From assembly GCA_030046135.1 (NCBI GenBank), contig JASIEC010000046.1:1-7322 (forward strand): a DNA stretch of 7,322 nucleotides, written 5' to 3'. The position numbers and the translations under genes were made by a program. Numbering within the stretch: position 1 is the stretch's first letter; each line of letters begins with the position of its first letter. Positions 1-7,322 of this stretch are shown piece after piece. Under the pieces are notes generated by a model. That model did no database searches and was not told the DNA's origin. It saw nothing but the letters and a program-made list of their open reading frames with translations. The DNA comes from Thermoplasmata archaeon (GTDB taxonomy: Archaea; Thermoplasmatota; Thermoplasmata; Lutacidiplasmatales; UBA184).

Positions 1-423
1 GCACTCGAAGACGGCGTCCCGGATCTGCGGGCGGACGTCGGTGACTCGGCGGACGATCCCCGCGATCGCGAGGAACCGGTTGAGGTCGGTCTCCCGGACC
101 GCCCGGACCGGGCGGTGGGCGGGGCCGGGGAGCTCGACGACCCTCAGGCGGAGCTTCTCCGCGTCGGCCCCCGCGACAGGGAGGAGGTCGCGCATCGCGC
201 GGACCCCCGCGGCGAGGACCTCCTCGGGCCGCTCGAGGAGGAGGTCGGCGAGGCCGGTGTCGATCGCGTCGAGCACGGGGAACGCGAGCTCCACCGACCG
301 CTGCTCGGGGAACCGCCCGAACACCTCGAGGATCCGGGGCCGGAGGCCCGCCTCCTCGAGCGCCGCGACCCACCGCCCCTGGAGCGCGGCGGGGTCGGGA
401 GCGGCCAGCCGGGCTGCGACCAT
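1..423 (-). CDS. mcm: MCM replicative helicase, N-terminal part (runs off the left edge)
   Basis: Archaeal minichromosome maintenance protein, the ATP-driven hexameric helicase that unwinds DNA at replication forks. The 141 codons present run from an ATG at 423 to position 1 with no stop. Residues 1 to about 100 fit the helical A subdomain. Residues about 108-141 carry the family signature at the start of the OB fold: ETDLNRFLAIAGIVRRVTDV, then RPQIRDAVFEC. The last residue, Cys141, is the expected first ligand of the N-terminal zinc ribbon. The AAA+ ATPase domain lies outside the window. The start lies 12 nt after the aspS stop, behind a GGGGAG ribosome-binding sequence, so the gene is probably cotranscribed with aspS. 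The family call is mine from motif recognition. An inactive paralogue cannot be excluded without the ATPase domain. Confidence 0.88.
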   Translation of the reverse strand, partial: MVAARLAAPDPAALQGRWVAALEEAGLRPRILEVFGRFPEQRSVELAFPVLDAIDTGLADLLLERPEEVLAAGVRAMRDLLPVAGADAEKLRLRVVELPGPAHRPVRAVRETDLNRFLAIAGIVRRVTDVRPQIRDAVFEC

Positions 424-429
424 GGGGCT

Positions 430-435
430 CTCCCC
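430..435 (-). promoter_or_regulatory. Ribosome binding site of mcm
   Basis: GGGGAG directly follows the aspS TAA stop and ends 6 nt before the mcm ATG. It contains the GGAG core expected to pair with archaeal 16S rRNA. It is the only clear Shine-Dalgarno-like site before any start in the window, which suits an internal operon gene. The 12-nt gap reads GGGG, AGAG, CCCC and could close into a 4-bp hairpin masking the site. Confidence 0.5.
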
Positions 436-1728
436 TTACGGGTCGAGACGATAACGGTCGCGGGGGAAGAGCCGGCTCTCCCGGATGTTGGCCAGGCCCG
501 CGAGCGCCTGGACGAGACGGTCGATCCCGAGGCCCCACCCCCCGTGGGGGGGCATCCCGTACCGGAACGCCTCGAGGTACCCCGCGAACGAGCCGGGGTC
601 GAGCCCCGCCGAGGCGAGGTTGGCGAGCAGCGGGTCGAGCCGGTGCTCCCGGAGGCCCCCGCTCGCGATCTCGAGGCCGCGAAAGTCGAGGTCGAAGTAG
701 TACGTCGACCCGGGGTCGTCGTCCCGACGCCGGGCGTAGAACGTCGCCGCCTTCACCGAGGTCGGGTAGTCCGTCAGGAAGTAGAACGGCGCCCCCGACT
801 CGCGCGCAACGCGCTCCCCGATCGCCTTCTCCTCCTCGGTCCCGAAGTCCCGGCCCGCCCCCGGGCGCCCGAGCCATCCCTCGCACGTCGCGAAGGAGTA
901 CCGGGGGAACGGGAGCTCGAGGCGCGGGAGCCCGGCGGCGAGCGGGTTGCCGGACGCCTCGAGGACGGAACGGGTCGCGCCGACGGAGTCGGCGACGATC
1001 CCCTCGAGGAGCCCCCGGAGCTCCTCGGGGTCGTCGACGTACCCGACCTCGGCGTCCAGGCTCGTGAACTCCGTAATGTGGCGGACGGTGTCGGACGGCT
1101 CGGCCCGGAACGCGGGGGCGATCTCGAAGACCCGCTCGAGGCCCGCCCCGATCAGCATCTGCTTGTAGAGCTGCGGGCTCTGCGCGAGGTACGCCGGGCG
1201 GTCGAAGTAGGCGACCGAGAAGAGCGTCGCCCCGCCCTCGGCGCCCTGCCGGAGGAGCTTCGGAGTCTCGACCTCGACGAACCCCCGGTGGAGGAACGCC
1301 TCCCGGAAGCCGGCGAGGAGCGCCGAGCGCAGCTCGAAGATCGCCCGGACCGCGGGCTTGCGGAGATCGAGGACCCGGTGGTCGAGCCGGGTGTTGAGGT
1401 CGGCCCCGACCTTGTCGACGACCCCGAGCGGGAGCGGGACCGCGGCCCGGGAGACGACCCGGGCCCCGGCGAGGGCGAGCTCGAAGCCCCGGTGGGACTT
1501 CTCGGTCGCGCGGACGGTCCCGTCGATCTCCACGACCGACTCCCGCGGCAGCTCCTCGAGGAGGGCGAACAGCGCCGGGTCGGTCGTCCCGCGCTTCAGG
1601 ACGACCTGGGTCGTCCCCGAGATGTCCCGGACGAGCGCGAACGCGACGCCCCCGTGGCTCCGGTACTCCTCGAGGTGGCCCGCGATCCGGACGACCTCGC
1701 CGTCCCGGGTCCGAAGCTCACGCGACAG
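436..1728 (-). CDS. aspS: Aspartyl-tRNA synthetase, archaeal type (start codon uncertain)
   Basis: Class IIb synthetase that charges tRNA(Asp) with aspartate in the cytoplasm. Numbering is from the CTG at 1728, which gives 430 residues, the usual archaeal length. The anticodon-binding OB fold is residues 1 to about 105 and keeps Phe30 and Gln41, the counterparts of E. coli Phe35 and Gln46. Motif 1 is around GFVEVETPKL (149-158), motif 2 is FRAE (207-210), and motif 3 is GWGLGIDRL, with Arg404. AQSPQLYKQ and the ending FRYGMPPHGG...NIRESRLFPRDR are typical of archaeal AspRS. There is no in-frame ATG, GTG or TTG between the pyrG end and the GTG at 1533. That GTG would give 365 residues and cut the OB fold in half. 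The homology runs up to SREL, just after the CTG at 1728, so I place the start there, overlapping pyrG by 11 nt. The stop is TAA. Family certain; start uncertain. It could also charge tRNA(Asn). Confidence 0.88.
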   Translation of the reverse strand: MSRELRTRDGEVVRIAGHLEEYRSHGGVAFALVRDISGTTQVVLKRGTTDPALFALLEELPRESVVEIDGTVRATEKSHRGFELALAGARVVSRAAVPLPLGVVDKVGADLNTRLDHRVLDLRKPAVRAIFELRSALLAGFREAFLHRGFVEVETPKLLRQGAEGGATLFSVAYFDRPAYLAQSPQLYKQMLIGAGLERVFEIAPAFRAEPSDTVRHITEFTSLDAEVGYVDDPEELRGLLEGIVADSVGATRSVLEASGNPLAAGLPRLELPFPRYSFATCEGWLGRPGAGRDFGTEEEKAIGERVARESGAPFYFLTDYPTSVKAATFYARRRDDDPGSTYYFDLDFRGLEIASGGLREHRLDPLLANLASAGLDPGSFAGYLEAFRYGMPPHGGWGLGIDRLVQALAGLANIRESRLFPRDRYRLDP

Positions 1729-3352
1729 CCGGCGGGGGGGCGGCAGGGGCCGCGACCTCCTTCTTGGCGGCGGCGGCGCGGACGAGGGCGACGTAGAGCG
1801 GATGGGGCGCCTCGGGACGGGAGAGGAACTCGGGATGGAACTGGACCCCGAGGAAGAACGGATGCCCCGCGAGCTCGATCGCCTCGACCCGGCCGTCGAC
1901 GGCGCTCCCGGTGACCGCGAGGCCCCGGGCCCGGAACCGCTCGAGGTACGCGGGGTTGAGCTCGTAGCGGTGGCGGTGCCGCTCCCAGATCTCGGTCCGC
2001 CCGTAGAGGCGGGCGACGAGCGAGTCGGGGACGAGGTTCACCCGCTGCGCCCCGAGGCGCATCGTCCCCCCGAGGTTCTCCCGCCCCTTCTGCTCCTCGA
2101 GCAGGCTCACGACGGGGTCGGGGGTCGCGGGGTCGATCTCGGTCGACGTCGCGGCCGAGAGGCCGAGGACGTCGCGCGCGAACTCGACCGCCGCCATCTG
2201 GAAGCCGTAGCAGATGCCGAGGTACGGGATCGACTCCGCCCGGGCGATCCCGATCGCGCGGATCTTCCCCTCCACGCCCCGGGCCCCGAAGCCGCCCGGG
2301 ACGAGCATCGCGTCCGTGCGGCGCAGGCGGGCCTCGAGGGTCGGGTTCTTCGGGATGTCCTCGGAGTCGTACCATCGGAGGTTCACCCCGATCCCGAGGT
2401 GGCCCTGGACGTGATGGAACGCCTCGATGTGCGAGAGGTAGGCGTCCTTGAGCTCCGTGTACTTCCCCACCATCGCGATCTCGACGGACGGGCTGGCGCG
2501 CCGGTGCGTCCCGAGGAACTCCTTCCACGCCGCGTAGTCCGGGGGACGGTCGGGCAGGCGCAGGAGGCGCGCGAGGAGCGAGCCGACCCCCTGGGCCTCG
2601 AGGACGAGGGGCACCTCGTAGATGAGCGGCTGGTCCGCGACCGAGATCACCGCCTCGGGAGGGACGTCGCAGAACAGCGAGATCTTCGCCTTGATGTCCG
2701 CGGTGAGCGGGGCGGGGCCGCGGGCGATGATCATGTTCGGTCGGATCCCGATCGCGCGCAGCTCGCGGACCGAGTGCTGGGTCGGCTTCGTCTTCGCCTC
2801 GCCGACCGGGCCCACGACGGGTACGAGCGTGGTGTGGACGAACGCCATCGCCCCCTCGCCGAGCTCGTAGGAGAGCTCCCGCAGCGCCTCGAGGAACGGC
2901 ATCGACTCGATGTCGCCGACGGTCCCGCCGACCTCGACGAGCACGACCTCGGCCCCCGCGGCCTCCGCGACGTCGCGGACCGCGCGCTTGATCTCGCCCG
3001 TCACGTGCGGGATGATCTGCACGGTGTTGCCGAGGTAGTCCCCCCGCCGCTTCTTCTCGATCACCGAGCGGTAGATCTTCCCCGTCGTCAGGTTGTGCGA
3101 GCCCGAGAGGCTCTGCCCCAGGAACCGCTCGTAGTTGCCGAGGTCGAGGTCGGCCTCGGTCCCGTCGTCCAGGACGAACACCTCCCCGTGCTGGTACGGG
3201 TTCATCGTCCCCGCGTCGACGTTGAGGTACGGATCGATCTTGAGGATCGTGACGGAGACCCCTCGCGCCTTGAGGAGCCGGCCCAGCGAGGAGGTCGTGA
3301 TCCCCTTCCCGAGCCCGGAGATCACGCCCCCGCTGACGACTAGGACCTTCAC
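1718..3352 (-). CDS. pyrG: CTP synthase (glutamine-hydrolysing)
   Basis: Makes CTP from UTP, ATP and glutamine, the last step of pyrimidine nucleotide synthesis, as a cytoplasmic tetramer. At 544 residues it is full length (E. coli 545). The synthase domain (1 to about 265) begins MKVLVVSGGVISGLGKGITT with the P-loop at 11-17. It contains MNPYQHGEVFVLDDGTEADLD (50-70), SGSHNLTTGKIY and EVGGTVGDIES. The class I glutamine amidotransferase domain (about 290-525) has the triad Cys381 (in LGICYGFQ), His506 and Glu508 (in GVQFHPEF). Residues 531-544 form an Ala/Pro-rich tail beyond the family core. The start is GTG at 3352, since upstream in-frame sequence is not family-like. No ribosome binding site is visible. 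The gene lies 90 bp after pyrK, where an inverted repeat suggests separate control. Its 3' end overlaps the probable aspS start. Confidence 0.97.
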   Translation of the reverse strand: MKVLVVSGGVISGLGKGITTSSLGRLLKARGVSVTILKIDPYLNVDAGTMNPYQHGEVFVLDDGTEADLDLGNYERFLGQSLSGSHNLTTGKIYRSVIEKKRRGDYLGNTVQIIPHVTGEIKRAVRDVAEAAGAEVVLVEVGGTVGDIESMPFLEALRELSYELGEGAMAFVHTTLVPVVGPVGEAKTKPTQHSVRELRAIGIRPNMIIARGPAPLTADIKAKISLFCDVPPEAVISVADQPLIYEVPLVLEAQGVGSLLARLLRLPDRPPDYAAWKEFLGTHRRASPSVEIAMVGKYTELKDAYLSHIEAFHHVQGHLGIGVNLRWYDSEDIPKNPTLEARLRRTDAMLVPGGFGARGVEGKIRAIGIARAESIPYLGICYGFQMAAVEFARDVLGLSAATSTEIDPATPDPVVSLLEEQKGRENLGGTMRLGAQRVNLVPDSLVARLYGRTEIWERHRHRYELNPAYLERFRARGLAVTGSAVDGRVEAIELAGHPFFLGVQFHPEFLSRPEAPHPLYVALVRAAAAKKEVAAPAAPPPAVA

Positions 3353-3383
3353 GACCGACCGTCCGCCCGCTCGGAGCAGGTCA

Positions 3384-3405
3384 CGCGCATATGAGGCTAT
3401 GCGCG
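3384..3405. repeat. Perfect 8-bp inverted repeat before pyrG, operator-like
   Basis: The arms CGCGCATA (3384-3391) and TATGCGCG (3398-3405) are exact reverse complements separated by TGAGGC. The repeat lies in the 90-bp pyrK-pyrG gap, 32-53 bp upstream of the pyrG start, and overlaps the only AT-rich positions there. The dyad suits a dimeric DNA-binding regulator. It could also fold in RNA as an 8-bp stem with a 6-nt loop, but no T-run follows on the minus strand, so a terminator is less likely. The repeat is seen directly; the operator role is inference. Confidence 0.5.
3388..3393 (-). promoter_or_regulatory. Candidate TATA box of pyrG
   Basis: On the minus strand this reads CATATG, centred about 38 nt upstream of the pyrG GTG. 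A start site about 25 nt downstream would leave a leader of roughly 13 nt. It sits inside the inverted repeat at 3384-3405, so a bound regulator would block it. It is a weak match, supported mainly by being AT-rich in a very GC-rich sequence. Confidence 0.3.
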
Positions 3406-3442
3406 AGCGACGCCCGCCCGGGTCGTTCCGAGGGAGGCTCCG

Positions 3443-4219
3443 TCAGAACGAGGCCCGGCGTCCGGAGGGGTCGCGGTGGAACCGGCCGAACTCCGGCACC
3501 GACGCGAGCCGACCGCCGTCGAAGACGGGGCCGTCGGTGCACACATGGAACGGGCCGAACGCGCAGGCGTCGCACATCCCGAGGGCGCACTTCATGTGCC
3601 GCTCGACCGAGCCAAAGCACGGGACCCTGCGGGCCGCCGCGGACCGGACCACCTTGTCCATCATCCGCTCCGGCCCGCAGGTCCAGACCGCATCGATCGA
3701 CCCCTCCTCGAGGATCGTCGCCGCAACCTCCGTGACGTATCCGTGGAACCCCTCGGAGCCGTCGTCGGTGGCGACGCGGACCGTCGCCCCGCATCGCTCG
3801 AACCGCTCACGGAACAGGAGCTCTGGCCGCTGCGTCGCGCCGAGGGCGACGACGACCGAGCCACCCCGGGCCCGGACCCGCTCCACGGCCGGGGCGAGCA
3901 CCGCGGAGCCCGAGCCCCCGGCGACGACGAGGGTCCGCCCGGGCGAGGTCGGGAACGGGCGGCCGTACGGCCCTCGGATCGCGACCGCGTCGCCCGGGCG
4001 GATCGCCTGGATGCGCCGGCTCGTGTCCCCCATCGACTTCACGGTCACCCCCTTCGACGCCCCGTCGGTGAACGAGAGCGACATCGGGAGCTCGTCGTCC
4101 CCCGGGATCCAGAGCATCACGAACTGCCCCGGCTCGGCCGGGGGCCCGTACGGGAACCGGAGCGTGACGGTCGACGGCGTCTCCTCGACCCGCTCCGAGA
4201 CGCGGACGACCGACCGCAC
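3443..4219 (-). CDS. pyrK: Dihydroorotate dehydrogenase electron-transfer subunit PyrK
   Basis: Iron-sulfur flavoprotein that passes electrons from the FMN of PyrD through FAD and a [2Fe-2S] cluster to NAD+. It has 258 residues, normal for the family. It is a ferredoxin-reductase fold: the FAD domain is residues 1 to about 92, with PMSLS (45-49, an archaeal form of the flavin motif) and RGPYG (82-86). The NAD domain has AGGSGSAVLAP (100-110) and CGPE (181-184). The cluster ligands are Cys211, Cys216, Cys219 and Cys227, spaced C-x4-C-x2-C-x7-C, followed by TDGPVFDG. I chose the GTG at 4219, which gives MRSVVRVSERVEETPSTVTL, the usual beginning. The frame stays open far upstream, but that part overlaps pyrD and is not family-like. 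The gene lies 32 bp after pyrD, its partner, with a TATA-like box in the gap. Confidence 0.93.
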   Translation of the reverse strand: MRSVVRVSERVEETPSTVTLRFPYGPPAEPGQFVMLWIPGDDELPMSLSFTDGASKGVTVKSMGDTSRRIQAIRPGDAVAIRGPYGRPFPTSPGRTLVVAGGSGSAVLAPAVERVRARGGSVVVALGATQRPELLFRERFERCGATVRVATDDGSEGFHGYVTEVAATILEEGSIDAVWTCGPERMMDKVVRSAAARRVPCFGSVERHMKCALGMCDACAFGPFHVCTDGPVFDGGRLASVPEFGRFHRDPSGRRASF

Positions 4220-4241
4220 GGACGTCGCTAACGGGCCCGCG

Positions 4242-4246
4242 ATATA
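4242..4246 (-). promoter_or_regulatory. Candidate TATA box of pyrK
   Basis: On the minus strand TATAT lies in the pyrD-pyrK gap, 5 nt after the pyrD stop. Its centre is 25 nt upstream of the chosen pyrK GTG, the spacing expected between an archaeal TATA box and its start site. Transcription would begin at or next to the start codon, giving a leaderless mRNA, which agrees with the lack of a ribosome binding site. It may be only a secondary promoter within the pyr operon. Confidence 0.4.
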
Positions 4247-4251
4247 GCGGC

Positions 4252-5196
4252 TCAGCCGGCGGCTCGGGCCCCCGGGCCGGACGGGGCCCCGTGCGCAGCC
4301 CCGACGGCGTCCTCGAGCCGCGCGAAGCCGAGCTCGTCGAGCAAGGTCCCGAGCTCCCTCGCCAGGCGACCGAAGACGTCGATCCCCTCGAACGCCACCT
4401 GCGTGCCGACCTCGACGGCGCGCGCCCCCGCCATGACGTACTCGAGGGCGTCCTCCGCCCGGGCGATCCCGCCCACCCCGACGATCGGGATCCGGACCCT
4501 CTCGTAGATCTGCCAGACGCAGGCGAGGCCGACCGGCTTGATCGCCGGGCCGCTGAGCCCTCCCAGCCCGTGCGAGAGGACCGGGCGCTTCAGGCGGACA
4601 TCGATCGCGAGGCCCCGGACCGTGTTGATCGCGCTCACGGCGGCGGCCCCGCCGCGCTCGGCGGCGGCGGCGAGCGCCGCGGGGTCCGCGGCGTTCGGAG
4701 TGATCTTCGCGATCACCGGGAGCTTCGTTTCGGCGGTCACGGCCCGGACGATCCTCTCGACCTGACCGGGCTCGCTCCCGACCTCCGTGCCGAACCCCTC
4801 GGCGTGGGGGCAGCTCAGGTTGAGCTCGATCGCGCGGACACCGGCCGAGCTCATCCGCCGGGCGAGGCGGGCGAACCCTGCCTCGTCCCCGGCGAACACC
4901 GACCCCACGATCACCGCCCCGGCGTCCCGGGCGGCCGCCATCTCGGCCAGGTACTCGTCGATCCCCGGGTTCGGGAGACCCATCGCGTTCAGCATCCCCC
5001 AGGTCCCGTACGTCTCCACGGTCGGGTTGGGGTATCCCGCCCGTGGCCCCTCGCCGATCGACTTCGTGATGACCCCGCCGGCTCCGGCGCGCCACGCCCC
5101 GACGAGCGACGCCCCGGTCTCCCCCCAGATCCCGGAGGCGAGGAGGAACGGGTTCCGGAGCTCGAGACCCGCGCACCGGACGTCGACGGACGCCAC
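4252..5196 (-). CDS. pyrD: Dihydroorotate dehydrogenase, catalytic subunit (class 1B)
   Basis: FMN enzyme of the cytoplasm that oxidises dihydroorotate to orotate, the fourth step of de novo UMP synthesis, and works with PyrK. It has 314 residues, the usual class 1 length plus a short Ala/Gly tail. It is a single TIM barrel. The catalytic base is Cys129 in ELNLSCPHAEGFG; Cys at this site marks class 1 enzymes, while class 2 use Ser. Other sites are ASGIWGE (20-26), Lys45 in ITKS, Lys164 in VIAKITPN, Asn191 in SAINTV, GGLSG (212-216), VGVGGI (239-244) and the FMN phosphate site around GTQV (264-267). The PyrK partner 32 bp downstream supports class 1B. The start is GTG at 5196, 27 nt from the TATA-like element shared with clpB, so the mRNA is probably leaderless. 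It is the first minus-strand gene visible. Confidence 0.95.
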   Translation of the reverse strand: MASVDVRCAGLELRNPFLLASGIWGETGASLVGAWRAGAGGVITKSIGEGPRAGYPNPTVETYGTWGMLNAMGLPNPGIDEYLAEMAAARDAGAVIVGSVFAGDEAGFARLARRMSSAGVRAIELNLSCPHAEGFGTEVGSEPGQVERIVRAVTAETKLPVIAKITPNAADPAALAAAAERGGAAAVSAINTVRGLAIDVRLKRPVLSHGLGGLSGPAIKPVGLACVWQIYERVRIPIVGVGGIARAEDALEYVMAGARAVEVGTQVAFEGIDVFGRLARELGTLLDELGFARLEDAVGAAHGAPSGPGARAAG

Positions 5197-5219
5197 GACG
5201 CGCTCGGACGGGGGGACGG

Positions 5220-5226
5220 CTTAAAG
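5220..5226. promoter_or_regulatory. Shared TATA-like element between pyrD and clpB
   Basis: The 56-bp gap between the divergent starts has one AT-rich core, CTTAAAG (CTTTAAG on the other strand). Its centre, 5223, is 27 nt from the pyrD GTG and 30 nt from the clpB ATG. Both distances fit an archaeal TATA box serving leaderless or nearly leaderless transcripts. No Shine-Dalgarno sequence is seen before either gene. The element is nearly symmetrical, flanked by GGC on the left and GCGCC on the right, so one box could direct transcription both ways. The role is inferred from position and base composition. Confidence 0.5.
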
Positions 5227-5252
5227 CGCCTCGCCCGGATGATGGCGGCGCG

Positions 5253-7322
<2,070 letters not shown>

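Noticed and set aside
1531..1533. GTG as the start of aspS (365 residues)
   Set aside because: It would delete most of the anticodon-binding domain, although the 65 codons before it match the family.
1718..1721. GTGA overlap as the aspS start
   Set aside because: The GTG is in a different frame from AspRS, so it works only if a base is missing. It is kept as an alternative within the first finding.
115..1914. Plus-strand open frame of 599 codons opposite mcm, aspS and the end of pyrG
   Set aside because: It is antisense to well-recognised genes, its product is a monotonous Arg/Glu/Pro/Gly string, and GC-rich codon bias leaves such frames open.
1596..2528. Minus-strand open frame of 310 codons inside pyrG
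   Set aside because: It is a shifted reading of pyrG with a low-complexity Arg/Pro/Gly product.
1358..3343. Plus-strand open frame of 661 codons opposite pyrG
   Set aside because: It lies opposite a full-length CTP synthase with an intact active site, and its product has no recognisable domain.
3353..3442. Transcription terminator in the pyrK-pyrG gap
   Set aside because: There is an inverted repeat but no T-rich run on the transcribed strand, which archaeal intrinsic termination needs.
5239..5244. Tandem ATG codons before clpB as its start
   Set aside because: Both are out of frame with ClpB. The ATG at 5253 gives the family-typical MHLDRLT beginning.

Overview
This is a very G+C-rich stretch of an archaeal chromosome. 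The domain call rests on an MCM-type replicative helicase at the left edge, an archaeal-type aspartyl-tRNA synthetase, and a two-subunit PyrD/PyrK dihydroorotate dehydrogenase. TATA-like boxes lie about 25-30 nt upstream of start codons that have no ribosome binding site, and GTG starts are frequent. PyrK argues against haloarchaea, and the proteins are not strongly acidic. A high-G+C member of Thermoplasmatota or a related euryarchaeal lineage is my best guess, but it is weak and no rRNA is present to test it.

Layout: five genes run leftwards on the minus strand, in transcription order pyrD (5196-4252), pyrK (4219-3443), pyrG (3352-1718), aspS (about 1728-436) and mcm (423 to beyond position 1). 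One gene, clpB, runs rightwards from 5253 and leaves the window at 7322 after 690 codons, in the middle of its second ATPase domain. The pyrD and clpB starts are 56 bp apart and share one TATA-like element. The other gaps are 32 bp (pyrD-pyrK), 90 bp (pyrK-pyrG, with a perfect 8-bp inverted repeat), an 11-bp overlap (pyrG-aspS) and 12 bp (aspS-mcm). No gene-free stretch exceeds 90 bp. I see no tRNA, rRNA, CRISPR array, insertion sequence or convincing terminator.

Function: PyrD and PyrK form the NAD-linked dihydroorotate dehydrogenase of de novo pyrimidine synthesis, and PyrG makes CTP from UTP. AspRS charges tRNA with aspartate, and MCM unwinds DNA at replication forks. The minus-strand genes therefore look like a nucleotide supply, translation and replication operon. 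ClpB is a disaggregase ATPase of bacterial type.

I found no previously undescribed multi-gene system. The points most worth checking are the missing standard start codon of aspS at its overlap with pyrG, the shared divergent pyrD/clpB promoter, the operator-like inverted repeat before pyrG, and the unusual anticodon-binding residues of AspRS.
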